64,000 nt of DNA from Sphingobacteriales bacterium (GCA_026390835.1 JAPLFD010000015.1:1-64000), one strand, 5' to 3'. Shown: positions 43,300 to 52,625, counted from the first letter of the stretch. Numbers and translations: made by a program. The notes: generated from the sequence alone by a model not told the origin.

Positions 43300-46116
43300 A
43301 TGCCTAAAGATACTTCCATTCAATCTGTCCTGATCATCGGTTCTGGACCCATTATTATCGGCCAAGCCTGTGAGTTTGATTATTCCGGATCGCAAGCTGC
43401 ACTTTCTTTAAAAGAGGAAGGCATCAGTGTATCGATTATTAATTCGAACCCGGCAACCATTATGACCGATAAGGTAATTGCCGATCATGTGTATTTATTG
43501 CCGCTAAATTGCGAAAGTCTTGAACATATTTTAATAGAACAAAAAATAGATGCGGTATTGCCTACTATGGGTGGACAAACGGCCTTAAACCTTTGTATTG
43601 AGGCAGATGAGCAGGGTCTTTGGAAAAAATACGGAGTAAAAGTAATAGGTGTAGATGTAGCAGCCATAGAAAAAACCGAAAATCGCGAAGAGTTTCGCAA
43701 GTTGATGGTAGAGATTGGAATAGGGGTAGCGAAATCGAAAATTGCGAATTCGTTTTTAGAAGGAAAAGAAGCCGCTCAAGCTATTGGGTTTCCGCTGGTT
43801 ATACGTCCAAGTTATACATTGGGTGGTAAGGGCGCAGGTTTTGTACATAAAAAAGAAGAATTTGATGCGGCTTTAAGCCGGGGTTTGCAAGCATCACCTA
43901 CCCACGAGGTATTGGTAGAGCAAGCCGTGTTGGGCTGGAAAGAATATGAGCTCGAATTGCTTCGCGATAATAAAGACAACGTGATTATTATTTGCTCCAT
44001 CGAGAATTTCGACCCGATGGGCATTCATACCGGTGATTCGATTACGGTGGCTCCGGCCATGACGCTGAGCGATCGTTGTTACCAAGACATGCGTAACCAA
44101 GCCATTAAAATGTTGCGGGCTATTGGCAATTTTGCTGGTGGTTGTAACGTGCAATTCTCGGTAAACCCTGCTAACGACGAAATTATTGCCATTGAAATTA
44201 ACCCACGGGTTTCCCGTTCATCGGCTTTAGCCTCTAAAGCAACCGGATATCCGATTGCTAAAATTGCCGCTAAATTGGCCATCGGTTATAATTTAGATGA
44301 GATAGAAAATCAAATTACTAAAACTACGTCGGCCTATTTTGAACCCACGCTAGATTACGTGATTGTAAAAATTCCACGCTGGAACTTTGATAAATTTAAA
44401 GGAGCAAATACCCAGTTGGGCTTACAAATGAAATCGGTAGGTGAAGTAATGGGTATTGGCCGCAGCTTTATTGAGGCCTTGCAGAAAGCCTGCCAGAGTT
44501 TAGAAACCAACCGTTTAGGCTTGGGTGCCGATGGTCGCCAAAGCCGCAACCTCGAAGAAATTATGCACAGCTTGGAGCATCCGAGCTGGGATAGGTTATT
44601 CCACGTAAAAGATGCCTTTAGCTTAGGGGTGCCACTAGAATCTATTCGGAAAATTACACACATAGATAAGTGGTTCTTGGTACAAATTCAGGAATTGGTT
44701 ACGCTAGAACAAGAATTAAAAAACGTTACGTTAGAAACGATTTCTAAAGACTTTTTCATCACCCTAAAACAACGGGGCTATTCGGATGCGCAATTGGCTT
44801 GGCTGTTGGGCAACGTAACGGAAGATGAAGTATACAATCGCCGCCGCGAACTAGGCATTAAACGAGTGTATAAAATGGTAGATACGTGTGCGGCAGAATT
44901 TCCTGCACAAACGCCATATTACTACTCAACGTTTGAAGACGAGAACGAATCGGAGGTGAGTGATAAGAAAAAAATCATCGTGTTGGGCTCTGGCCCAAAC
45001 CGTATTGGCCAAGGTATTGAATTTGATTATTCGTGTGTACACGGATTATTGGCTGCCAAAGAGGCCGGTTACGAGGCTATTATGATAAACTGTAACCCCG
45101 AAACGGTTTCTACCGATTTTAACATGGCCGATAAGTTATACTTTGAGCCGGTGTTTTGGGAGCATGTTCGCGAAATTATCGACTTAGAAAAACCCGAAGG
45201 CGTTATTGTGCAGTTAGGCGGTCAAACGGCTTTAAAAATGGCCGAAAAACTCCACGAGAACGGCATCAAAATTATAGGTACCTCTTTTGACAATATGGAT
45301 ATTGCCGAAGATCGCGGCCGTTTCTCTGATTTATTGAAAGATTTAGGCATTCCGTACCCTAAATATGGCGTAGCCGAAAGTGCCGAAGAGGCATTGGTGG
45401 TTGCTCATGAAGTAGGCTATCCGGTATTGGTGCGCCCTAGTTATGTATTGGGTGGCCAAGGCATGAGTATTGTAATTAACGATGAAGATTTAGAAAATGC
45501 CGTAGTAAAATTACTACGAGCCATGCCGGGTAATCGGGTATTAATTGATCATTTCTTAGATAGAGCCGAAGAATCCGAATCGGATTCTATTTGCGATGGG
45601 GAAGATGTACATATTATTGGCATGATGGAGCATATTGAGCCTGCTGGTATCCACTCCGGCGATTCGAGTGCGGTATTGCCACCATTTAGCCTTCCAGCTG
45701 CGGTGCAAGATAAGATGGAAGAATACACCATTAAATTGGCTAAAGCGCTCAATGTTCGTGGTTTGTTGAACATTCAGTTTGCGGTAAAAAATGGAGATGT
45801 GTATGTCATTGAGGCCAATCCACGTGCTTCACGCACGGTGCCATTTATTGCCAAAGCCTACGATGTGCCTTACATTAATATTGCCGCCAAGGTGATGCTA
45901 GGGTTTAAGAAATTGAAAGATTTTACCATTGTGCGTAAGCTAAAAGGCTATGCCATTAAAGAACCGGTATTCTCTCACGATAAATTCCCCGAAATTGAGA
46001 AAGAGCTAGGTCCAGAAATGAAATCTACCGGTGAAGCCATTCGTTTTATTAAAGATTTAGAAGATCCGTACTTTATTAAATTGTACAAAGAGAAATCGAT
46101 GTACTTGAGTAAATAA
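43300..46116 (+). CDS. carB: carbamoyl-phosphate synthase, large subunit
   Basis: A 938-residue synthetase that makes carbamoyl phosphate from bicarbonate, ammonia and ATP for pyrimidine and arginine synthesis. It has two homologous ATP-grasp halves: the first with SVLIIGSGPIIIGQACEFDYSG, PLVIRPSYTLGGKG and EINPRVSRSSALASKATG; the second with IIVLGSGPNRIGQGIEFDYS, PVLVRPSYVLGGQG and EANPRASRTVPFIAKA. It is shorter than the 1073-residue E. coli enzyme because it stops at the second ATP-grasp and lacks the C-terminal allosteric domain. ATG 43300 is chosen over an upstream in-frame start at 43162 inside the leader. carA is not in the window. Confidence 0.95.
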   Translation: MPKDTSIQSVLIIGSGPIIIGQACEFDYSGSQAALSLKEEGISVSIINSNPATIMTDKVIADHVYLLPLNCESLEHILIEQKIDAVLPTMGGQTALNLCIEADEQGLWKKYGVKVIGVDVAAIEKTENREEFRKLMVEIGIGVAKSKIANSFLEGKEAAQAIGFPLVIRPSYTLGGKGAGFVHKKEEFDAALSRGLQASPTHEVLVEQAVLGWKEYELELLRDNKDNVIIICSIENFDPMGIHTGDSITVAPAMTLSDRCYQDMRNQAIKMLRAIGNFAGGCNVQFSVNPANDEIIAIEINPRVSRSSALASKATGYPIAKIAAKLAIGYNLDEIENQITKTTSAYFEPTLDYVIVKIPRWNFDKFKGANTQLGLQMKSVGEVMGIGRSFIEALQKACQSLETNRLGLGADGRQSRNLEEIMHSLEHPSWDRLFHVKDAFSLGVPLESIRKITHIDKWFLVQIQELVTLEQELKNVTLETISKDFFITLKQRGYSDAQLAWLLGNVTEDEVYNRRRELGIKRVYKMVDTCAAEFPAQTPYYYSTFEDENESEVSDKKKIIVLGSGPNRIGQGIEFDYSCVHGLLAAKEAGYEAIMINCNPETVSTDFNMADKLYFEPVFWEHVREIIDLEKPEGVIVQLGGQTALKMAEKLHENGIKIIGTSFDNMDIAEDRGRFSDLLKDLGIPYPKYGVAESAEEALVVAHEVGYPVLVRPSYVLGGQGMSIVINDEDLENAVVKLLRAMPGNRVLIDHFLDRAEESESDSICDGEDVHIIGMMEHIEPAGIHSGDSSAVLPPFSLPAAVQDKMEEYTIKLAKALNVRGLLNIQFAVKNGDVYVIEANPRASRTVPFIAKAYDVPYINIAAKVMLGFKKLKDFTIVRKLKGYAIKEPVFSHDKFPEIEKELGPEMKSTGEAIRFIKDLEDPYFIKLYKEKSMYLSK

Positions 46117-46137
46117 ATGTATCAATCAATTTATAAA

Positions 46138-46505
46138 ATGAGAAGTGTTCTTATTCTGTTGCTATTCAGCGTTGTTTTTTTCAATCCTGCAAAATTTTCG
46201 GTGTACTAACTTCTCAAACTACTATTGATCCTGAAAAATCATTTGTTTTGGGTGAAGGCCAGCATGGAAGTTATACAGCGGTAATTCAAAACACCACCAA
46301 CACTCCGGTAGAAGTATTTATCCAAAAATATCAATCTGAAGTGAGTACCTCTTTGGGGGTGCTTAATAAAGGAGATAAACAGGAATACCGTGTGGCTAAG
46401 GATAACCGAGTGAGTTTTAAAAATTTAGGTAAAAAGGTGGCTGTAATACATATCAAATTAAACGGCGACACCAACCTAAGCATGGGTTATAAAGAAAATA
46501 ATTAA
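46138..46505 (+). pseudogene. small lipoprotein gene broken by a frameshift in a T7 tract
   Basis: From ATG 46138 the frame reads MRSVLILLLFSVVFF, a lipoprotein signal, then leaves frame in a run of seven T (46175-46181) and stops at 46208. The next frame continues sensibly from the same spot as QSCKIFGVLTSQTTIDPEK and runs to the stop at 46505. One extra T would join them into a 122-residue lipoprotein with lipobox FFQSC. The mature part (SYTAVIQNTTNTPVEVFIQ, GDTNLSMGY) is an unknown beta-rich domain. This could be a sequencing error, a pseudogene, or a slippage-controlled gene. It follows carB by 21 bases. Confidence 0.75.
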
Positions 46506-46514
46506 CAGCGTATT

Positions 46515-47891
46515 TTACCCAAAAAGTGCCGAAAACACTTCTTCTACTTTGGCTACGGTTTTAATTTCTATTTGGTAGCGCTTTAAGTCTAAGCCTTTTT
46601 TATTGTATTTGGAGATGTAAATTTGTTCAAAGCCTAATTTTTCGGCTTCGGCAATGCGTTGCTCAATGCGGTTAACGGCTCTTATTTCTCCAGATAAACC
46701 AACCTCAGCTGCAAAACAAGCTTTAGTCGGTACTGGCAAATCTTCATGCGAACTGATAATAGCAACCACTACGGCTAAGTCAATAGCCGGATCTTCTACC
46801 CGTAAGCCACCGGCAATATTTAAAAACACATCTTTGGTGCTTAAGCGGAAACCACAGCGCTTTTCTAATACGGCCAACAACATGTTCATCCGGCGGGTAT
46901 CAAAGCCCGTAGCCGAACGCTGAGGCGTGCCGTAAGCCGAGTGGCTTACCAAGGCTTGCGTTTCAATAAGCATGGGGCGCATGCCTTCTAACATAGCAGA
47001 AATGGTAATGCCACTTAGCGGTTCATCTCGTTGAGAGAGTAATATTTCGGAAGGGTTAGAAACTTCGCGGAGGCCGCTGCCTTGCATTTCGTAAATACCC
47101 AATTCGGCAGCAGAGCCAAAACGGTTTTTTACCGAACGCAAAATACGGTACACGTGGTGACGGTCGCCTTCAAACTGAAGAACGGTATCTACCATGTGTT
47201 CCAATATTTTTGGTCCAGCAATGGTACCATCTTTGGTAATGTGGCCAATTAAAAATACGGGTGTACCGGTTTCTTTGGCAAAACGCAACAATTCGGCGGT
47301 GCATTCGCGTACTTGCGACACGCTACCTGGTGTAGATTCTATATGCGCCGAATGTAGGGTTTGTATAGAATCTATAACCACCAATTGAGGCGCTATGGTT
47401 TCAATTTGTTTAAAAATATTTTGAGTTGAAGTTTCGGTTAAAATGTAGCAATCGGCTTTGCTTGCTTTTAGCAATCGCTCGGCACGCATTTTAATTTGCT
47501 GTTCGCTTTCTTCGCCCGAAACGTAAAGTACTTTTAAGCCCGGCAAGTTTAAGGAAACCTGCAACATGAGGGTAGATTTACCAATACCGGGTTCTCCACC
47601 AATTAATACCAAAGATCCCGGAACAATGCCTCCACCCAACACTCGGTTCAGTTCGGCATCGGGGGTAATTAAGCGGTTCTCTTCTTTAAACGAAATTTCG
47701 TGTATGGCGACCGGTTTATTGGCTCTTTTGCCCGAATTGCTTGTTTTCCAATCGGGTATAGCTGCAGAATTTTTCTCAATAACCTCCTCTACAAAGGTAT
47801 TCCATTGGTTGCACGAGGGGCACTTGCCTAGCCATTTGGCCGACTCGTAGCCGCAACTTTGACAGAAATACGCAGATTTAGATTTAGCCAA
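46515..47891 (-). CDS. radA: DNA repair protein RadA/Sms
   Basis: A 458-residue RecA-like branch-migration ATPase. The N-terminal zinc finger is CQSCG...GKCPSC (C10, C13, C24, C27). Walker A is GGEPGIGKST, and the RadA-specific KNRFG motif is in SVKNRFGSAAELG. The C-terminal Lon-like domain includes SATGFDTRRMNMLLAVLEKR. It helps process recombination intermediates. Single gene on the minus strand, 80 bases downstream of the RNase G gene stop in reading direction. Confidence 0.97.
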   Translation of the reverse strand: MAKSKSAYFCQSCGYESAKWLGKCPSCNQWNTFVEEVIEKNSAAIPDWKTSNSGKRANKPVAIHEISFKEENRLITPDAELNRVLGGGIVPGSLVLIGGEPGIGKSTLMLQVSLNLPGLKVLYVSGEESEQQIKMRAERLLKASKADCYILTETSTQNIFKQIETIAPQLVVIDSIQTLHSAHIESTPGSVSQVRECTAELLRFAKETGTPVFLIGHITKDGTIAGPKILEHMVDTVLQFEGDRHHVYRILRSVKNRFGSAAELGIYEMQGSGLREVSNPSEILLSQRDEPLSGITISAMLEGMRPMLIETQALVSHSAYGTPQRSATGFDTRRMNMLLAVLEKRCGFRLSTKDVFLNIAGGLRVEDPAIDLAVVVAIISSHEDLPVPTKACFAAEVGLSGEIRAVNRIEQRIAEAEKLGFEQIYISKYNKKGLDLKRYQIEIKTVAKVEEVFSALFG

Positions 47892-47971
47892 TGGATTAAA
47901 GGGTTTAGTTCTGGGTTTTAAGTTACAGGTTCTTAATCAATTTTTAAAACATACAACCTAAAACCCATTAC

Positions 47972-49522
47972 TTATAACTTTATTTCTTCTTCTTTACTAT
48001 TCAGAAAGTGAAATTCTGTAAGGTGATAAGAAGGTTCTGCTTTTACTTTAATCCAACGGCCGTAATTTGAGAACCATTTCCACTGTAAGTTGAAAATTCC
48101 TTTTTTAATGTAGGCCTCAATGTATGGATGTACGCAAAGGGTAATATTTTTTTCGTTTTGTTCTTTAATAATGAAAGCCAAGTTGGCGGCAACATCATCT
48201 AACAATACTATGCTGGCTTTAATTTCACCGGTACCATCACAAGATGGGCATTTTTCGTTGGTAATGATGTTCATTTCTGGGCGAACACGCTGGCGGGTAA
48301 TTTGCACCAACCCAAATTTACTTGGAGGTAAAATGGTGTGTTTAGCCCGATCTAAGTTCATTTGCTCACGTAAGTAATCAAACAACTCTTTGCGGTTGGC
48401 CGGTTTGTGCATGTCTATAAAATCGACTACAACAATACCACCCATATCGCGTAAACGCAACTGGCGGGCAATTTCACGAGCGGCTTCTTTGTTTACCAAG
48501 AAAGCGTTTTCGTCTTGGTTTTCTTTGCTAGCCGTTCTGTTGCCGCTGTTTACATCAATTACGTGTAAAGCTTCGGTATGCTCAATTACTAGATAAGCAC
48601 CACCCGGTAAATTAACCGTTCTGCCAAATGCGGCTTTAATTTGTTTATCTACTCCAAAATGCTCAAAAATAGGCTCTTTTTGCTTGTAGTGCTTTACTAT
48701 TTTCTCCATTTCTGGAGAAATTTCGTGTACATAGGCACGTACTTCTTCATATAAAGCGGCATCATCAATATAAACATTGGCAAAATCCGGATTTAAGATA
48801 TCGCGAAGAATAGTAGAGGTGCGGCCCATTTCGCCCAGCACTTTTTCTGCTGGGTTAGTTGTTTTTAAACGGGTAGTAAAACGTTCCCATTTAGCAACCA
48901 AGTCCAATAAATCTTTTTGTAATTCTTCTACGCCTTTCCCTTCAGATACGGTGCGAATAATTACGCCAAAGTTTTTAGGTTTAATGCTTTCGATAATTTT
49001 GCGCAAACGGGTGCGTTCGCCATTACTTTTTATCTTTTTAGAGATTGAAGTGGCGTCTGAAAAAGGCACCAATACCACAAAGCGCCCAGCAATAGACAAA
49101 TCGGCACTTAGGCGTGGCCCTTTGGTAGAGATAGGCTCTTTGGCAATTTGTACCGGCAGCAACATGTTGCGGCTTACCAAATCGGCTATTTTACCCGATT
49201 TGGTAATTTCTTCCTCTAGCTTAAAATTGTTTAATAATTTATCTTGATGGTTGCCCGACTTGATGTATTTAGTCAGTTTCATCAACGATTTTACCTGCGG
49301 ACCAAGGTCGAGGTAATGCAAAAAAGCATCTTTCTCGTAGCCAACATCAACAAAAGCTGCATTTAAGCCGGGCATAATCTTTTTGATTTTACCCAGATAA
49401 ATATCGCCAACAGCATAATTGTTGTTGACTTGCTCTTTGTTTAGTTCTACGAGTTGCTTGTCCTGTAATAAGGCAATTGTGGACCCCTGAGGTCCAGAAT
49501 TGATAATTAGTTCTTTAACCAA
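47972..49522 (-). CDS. rng: Rne/Rng family ribonuclease (RNase G-like)
   Basis: A 516-residue endoribonuclease for rRNA maturation and mRNA decay. The S1 domain lies near residues 35-125 (VGDIYLGKIKKIMPGLNAAFVDVG). The DNase I-like catalytic part has the two Mg-binding aspartates in ALHVIDVNSG and GGIVVVDFIDMH. The zinc-link is CPSCDGTGE. It lacks the long C-terminal scaffold of RNase E, so it fits RNase G. It follows the small COX24-type gene, TPR gene and HU gene in the same direction. Confidence 0.95.
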   Translation of the reverse strand: MVKELIINSGPQGSTIALLQDKQLVELNKEQVNNNYAVGDIYLGKIKKIMPGLNAAFVDVGYEKDAFLHYLDLGPQVKSLMKLTKYIKSGNHQDKLLNNFKLEEEITKSGKIADLVSRNMLLPVQIAKEPISTKGPRLSADLSIAGRFVVLVPFSDATSISKKIKSNGERTRLRKIIESIKPKNFGVIIRTVSEGKGVEELQKDLLDLVAKWERFTTRLKTTNPAEKVLGEMGRTSTILRDILNPDFANVYIDDAALYEEVRAYVHEISPEMEKIVKHYKQKEPIFEHFGVDKQIKAAFGRTVNLPGGAYLVIEHTEALHVIDVNSGNRTASKENQDENAFLVNKEAAREIARQLRLRDMGGIVVVDFIDMHKPANRKELFDYLREQMNLDRAKHTILPPSKFGLVQITRQRVRPEMNIITNEKCPSCDGTGEIKASIVLLDDVAANLAFIIKEQNEKNITLCVHPYIEAYIKKGIFNLQWKWFSNYGRWIKVKAEPSYHLTEFHFLNSKEEEIKL

Positions 49523-49648
49523 GGGCTACTCATTTATTAACCGATTTGCACCGGTTACATGTTTTTAAGAATTGATTTCTAAAACAAATACAAATAACCT
49601 CCGCGTAAGCACGGGAGGTTACCTAGAATAAGATTGCTTAAAAAGCGC
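49523..49648. other. gap between rng and the COX24-type gene
   Basis: This 126-base stretch contains one inverted repeat, TAACCTCC (49595-49602) / GGAGGTTA (49614-49621), without a strong T-run. It may be a weak terminator or mRNA-stabilising hairpin ahead of rng. Nothing else is evident. Confidence 0.4.
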
Positions 49649-49738
49649 TTATTTTTTCTTGTGTCTGTTTTTTCTTAAACGCTTTTTGCGCTTGTGAGTA
49701 GCCATTTTATGTCTTTTTCTTTTCTTTCCGCTTGGCAT
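49649..49738 (-). CDS. 29-residue AURKAIP1/COX24-domain ribosome-associated protein
   Basis: A 29-codon frame, MPSGKKRKRHKMATHKRKKR and nine more basic residues. It is extremely Lys/Arg-rich, with the HKMATHKRKKRLRKNRHKK pattern of the AURKAIP1/COX24 C-terminal domain. This tiny protein is widely found in Bacteroidota and is related to mitochondrial small-subunit protein mS38; it is likely a ribosomal protein. It fills most of the gap between the TPR protein gene and rng. Usually missed by gene finders because of its length. Confidence 0.85.
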   Translation of the reverse strand: MPSGKKRKRHKMATHKRKKRLRKNRHKKK

Positions 49739-49768
49739 AGCTTTTTCTTTTAATGTTTTAAAATTCTG

Positions 49769-50608
49769 TTATTTTTTTAATGCTTTTATTTTTTGATCCA
49801 CAAAATTACTCAATCCAGGGTCGGCGGCTAATTCTTTACTTTTTTCATAAGCAAGAATGGCATCCTTGTTTTGGCCCAGATTTTCGTAACTGGTTGCTAG
49901 GTAAAACCAAGCTTCCGGATCGGGTTTTTGTTCAATAACTGTTTTAAAGCGTGTTACCGCTTTGTCAAATTGGCCCGAACGCATAGAAAATAAACCGAGG
50001 TTCGTGTTGGCCTTTACATTTTTTGGATCTTCTTTTACCACTTCGAGTAGTAATTGAATTCCTTGCATTGGATTAGCTGTTCCGCTAACGTATGCACTAC
50101 CTAAGCCCGTTTTTGCATCTAAGCTTGCCGGGTTTAGTTTTAAAGCTGCTTGGTAAGCAGTAATTGCTTTTTGTACCAAAACAGGCTGAGTGGTAGAATC
50201 TTGGGTAGTTTGGTAAGCAGCGGTTGATTGATCACCGGCTAAAACCCAATTTTCGTACGTGGACTCTGTTTGTGCAACCAATTCTTTATAAAATGCACTT
50301 GGCGCAGCCACATTTACATCGTCCCATTTTTGAGCAAGTTGCTTGTACAAGGCAAGTTTACTTGACTCATTAGCGTTTTTAAGCGCTGTTTCTAAGCTCG
50401 TAATTTCTGCGGCTAAACTAGCATTGATACTCTGTTTAGCTGATTCAGAAATTTGTTCGAGGCTAAGTGCAACTACTTTTTGCTCTTTTGCATCAGTTGT
50501 TGGTTTCGAAGCCTCTTCTTTTTGTAATCCTTTAATATTTAGCGAAAACAAGGCAGCAACAAGTACGGCAATTAATACAAGTACGGCTATTTGTTTGGAG
50601 CTAAACAT
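49769..50608 (-). CDS. tetratricopeptide repeat protein, membrane-anchored
   Basis: A 279-residue protein with an N-terminal membrane helix (QIAVLVLIAVLVAALFSL, about 5-22), a helical Ala/Ser/Lys-rich linker, and at least three TPR units from about 155 on (AITAYQAALKLNPASLDAKTG, NVKANTNLGLFSMRSGQFDKA, PEAWFYLATSYENLGQNKDA). TPRs mediate protein contacts. It begins 8 bases after HU, and the order HU-TPR-RNase G is one I recall from Sphingobacteriales. Function unknown. Confidence 0.85.
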   Translation of the reverse strand: MFSSKQIAVLVLIAVLVAALFSLNIKGLQKEEASKPTTDAKEQKVVALSLEQISESAKQSINASLAAEITSLETALKNANESSKLALYKQLAQKWDDVNVAAPSAFYKELVAQTESTYENWVLAGDQSTAAYQTTQDSTTQPVLVQKAITAYQAALKLNPASLDAKTGLGSAYVSGTANPMQGIQLLLEVVKEDPKNVKANTNLGLFSMRSGQFDKAVTRFKTVIEQKPDPEAWFYLATSYENLGQNKDAILAYEKSKELAADPGLSNFVDQKIKALKK

Positions 50609-50616
50609 TACGTGTG

Positions 50617-50913
50617 TTAGGCAATTTTAGATTTATTCCCGTTTTTTACTTTATCTACAAAAATTTTAGCAGGTTTAAAACTAGGTACAAAATGCTCAGG
50701 CACAATAATGGCGGTATTTTTAGAAATATTTCTGGCTGTTTTTTTAGCACGTTTTTTCACTATAAAACTACCAAACCCTCTTACGTATACGTTTTCTCCA
50801 CCTACCATTGAGTTTTTTACAACTTTAAAAAACGCTTCAACGGTTTCTTGTACATCACCTTTTTCAATTCCGGTTTTAGTAGCAATTTCTGCGATAATTT
50901 CTGCCTTAGTCAT
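50617..50913 (-). CDS. HU/IHF family DNA-binding protein
   Basis: A 98-residue histone-like protein. It starts MTKAEIIAEIATKTGIEKGDVQ and has the beta-arm region VYVRGFGSFIVKKRAKKTARNISKN (motifs VYVRGFGSF and ARNISKN). The intercalating proline region of HU/IHF is represented by IIVPEHFVPSFKPAK. It bends and compacts DNA as a dimer. An exact minus-strand TACCTTTG -7 box lies at 50965-50972, about 50 bases ahead of the start. Confidence 0.95.
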   Translation of the reverse strand: MTKAEIIAEIATKTGIEKGDVQETVEAFFKVVKNSMVGGENVYVRGFGSFIVKKRAKKTARNISKNTAIIVPEHFVPSFKPAKIFVDKVKNGNKSKIA

Positions 50914-50964
50914 AGTGTAGTGTTATATAGCTTTATGTATAATATTTGTATTGTTTTTGGGTTG

Positions 50965-50972
50965 CAAAGGTA
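50965..50972 (-). promoter_or_regulatory. -7 box (TACCTTTG) before the HU gene
   Basis: On the minus strand TACCTTTG matches TAnnTTTG exactly in the divergent HU-mutY intergenic region. A plus-strand counterpart TATTTTTG is at 51046-51053 before mutY. Clear -33 elements are not seen for either. Confidence 0.4.
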
Positions 50973-51083
50973 TCTTTTTAAAATCAATTTGGGAAATAAA
51001 TACACGATTTTTTTACAGCAAGTCGCTATAAAACAAATACTAAGCTATTTTTGTGGCCTACACGCTTTCAAATTTATAACCAA

Positions 51084-52142
51084 ATGACTTTTGCAAACGA
51101 ATTAATAGCCTGGTACCAGGAGCATAAACGTGATTTGCCTTGGCGGCATAGCACCAATCCCTATGTGCTCTGGCTATCTGAAATTATTTTGCAACAAACT
51201 AGGGTTGATCAGGGTTTACCTTATTTCCATCGATTTTTAACTCATTATCCTACCATAGCCGATTTTGCTGCTGCTAGTGAGGGCGAAATTTTAAACGATT
51301 GGCAGGGTTTGGGTTATTATTCGAGAGCTCGGAACATGCACCGCACTGCTAAAATGGTTATGGAGCAGTTTGATGGACGTTTCCCTAGTTCCTATGATGA
51401 TTTAGTACGCTTGAAAGGTGTAGGAGACTATACAGCTGCTGCCATTTCTTCTTTTTCGAGCAATGAGCCGAGAGCGGTGCTAGATGGGAATGTGTTTCGT
51501 GTGCTGGCTCGATATTTTGGCATAGATACACCTATAAATTCTAGTGAAGGAAAAAAACAATTTTCGGCATTGGCGCAAGAACTATTACCTCCAAAATTAG
51601 CTGGTGTATACAATCAAGCCATTATGGAGTTTGGTGCTTTGCAGTGCAAACCCAAAAGTCCACTTTGCGAAACTTGCCCATTGCGTACCAGTTGTACTGC
51701 TTTTTCCACCAATCAAATTCAATATTTGCCTGTAAAATTGAAGCAAAAGCCTGCTCGGGAACGGTTTTTTAACTATATAGTTCTGCTACATGACGATAGC
51801 ATTGCCATGCAACAACGTGGTGCTGGCGATATTTGGCAAGGTTTGTACGAATTTCCTTTACTCGAAAGCCGTACAGCACTTTCACCCGGAGATTTGGTAT
51901 GTACCGACGATTTTAAACAAAAATTTAAAGACCTTAGCCATATTAAATGGGTGCACGGTCCAGTAAAACATTTGCTATCTCATCAACGAATATTTGCACA
52001 ATTTATAGTCATGGAAGTATCAGATACTTATTTTTTAGTTAATAAGGAGCAGTTTTTACCCTTGGCAGAATTAGAAAATATAGCACAACCAAAATTGATA
52101 TTTGAATTTATAATAAAATTATTTACCTTCAAATTAAATTAA
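51084..52142 (+). CDS. mutY: A/G-specific adenine DNA glycosylase
   Basis: A 352-residue base-excision repair enzyme that removes adenine mispaired with 8-oxoguanine. The HhH-GPD motif is LKGVGDYTAAAISSF followed by catalytic D134 in AVLDGNVFRV. The base-flipping Glu is E33 (LSEIILQQTR). The 4Fe-4S cluster ligands are C188, C195, C198 and C204 (C-x6-C-x2-C-x5-C). A C-terminal NUDIX-like domain recognises 8-oxoG. ATG 51084 is chosen over a GTG at 51051, which lies inside a promoter-like TATTTTTG. ssb follows after 15 bases. Confidence 0.96.
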   Translation: MTFANELIAWYQEHKRDLPWRHSTNPYVLWLSEIILQQTRVDQGLPYFHRFLTHYPTIADFAAASEGEILNDWQGLGYYSRARNMHRTAKMVMEQFDGRFPSSYDDLVRLKGVGDYTAAAISSFSSNEPRAVLDGNVFRVLARYFGIDTPINSSEGKKQFSALAQELLPPKLAGVYNQAIMEFGALQCKPKSPLCETCPLRTSCTAFSTNQIQYLPVKLKQKPARERFFNYIVLLHDDSIAMQQRGAGDIWQGLYEFPLLESRTALSPGDLVCTDDFKQKFKDLSHIKWVHGPVKHLLSHQRIFAQFIVMEVSDTYFLVNKEQFLPLAELENIAQPKLIFEFIIKLFTFKLN

Positions 52143-52157
52143 TTAAATCTTAAAGAT

Positions 52158-52586
52158 ATGTCTGGAATTAACAAAGTTATTTTAGTTGGACATTTGGGCA
52201 AGGACCCTGAAGTTCGACATTTAGATAGCGGCTCAAGCATGGTTAGTTTTTCGCTAGCCACTTCAGAAAGCTATACTACTAAAGATGGTAAAAAAGTAGA
52301 GCAAACAGAATGGCACAATGTAGTAATTTGGCGTGGCTTGGCTGAAATTGCTGCAAAATACCTTCGAAAGGGGAAGTTGATTTATTTAGAAGGGAAACTT
52401 CGTACCCGTGTTTATGATGATAAGGAGGGAAATAAGCGCTATACTACCGAAATAGTTGCCGATAATTTTACCATGCTTGGTCGTAAAAGCGATTACGATG
52501 GTAGTAAATCTCCTGCAGAAAGAAACCCCGAAGAAATGCCCGTAGATTTTGATGAATCGGCTCCCGATGACGATTTGCCATTTTAG
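52158..52586 (+). CDS. ssb: single-stranded DNA-binding protein
   Basis: A 142-residue OB-fold protein: INKVILVGHLGKDPEVRHLD opening, WHNVVIWRGLAEIAAKYLRKG and YTTEIVADNFTMLGRK. It ends in the acidic tip DDDLPF that recruits repair and replication partners. It coats ssDNA in replication and recombination. Cotranscribed with mutY and followed by a strong terminator. Confidence 0.97.
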   Translation: MSGINKVILVGHLGKDPEVRHLDSGSSMVSFSLATSESYTTKDGKKVEQTEWHNVVIWRGLAEIAAKYLRKGKLIYLEGKLRTRVYDDKEGNKRYTTEIVADNFTMLGRKSDYDGSKSPAERNPEEMPVDFDESAPDDDLPF

Positions 52587-52591
52587 GCTAT

Positions 52592-52625
52592 AAAAAAACC
52601 CTGGAGCAGGCTTCAGGGTTTTTTT
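52592..52625. terminator. bidirectional intrinsic terminator between ssb and aspS
   Basis: A7CCCTG (52592-52603) and CAGGGT7 (52614-52625) form a perfect 12-bp inverted repeat with a 10-base loop, five bases after the ssb stop. The flanking A- and T-runs allow it to stop transcripts of aspS from the other side as well. Confidence 0.92.

Noticed and set aside
47892-47971. Imperfect repeat of GGTTTTA/TAAAACC in the rng-radA gap
   Set aside because: The pairing is interrupted and A+T-rich, with no consistent loop. It is not convincing as a terminator or regulatory element.
49595-49621. Inverted repeat before rng as an intrinsic terminator
   Set aside because: The stem is short and not followed by a run of T in either direction. 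At most it is a processing or stabilising hairpin.
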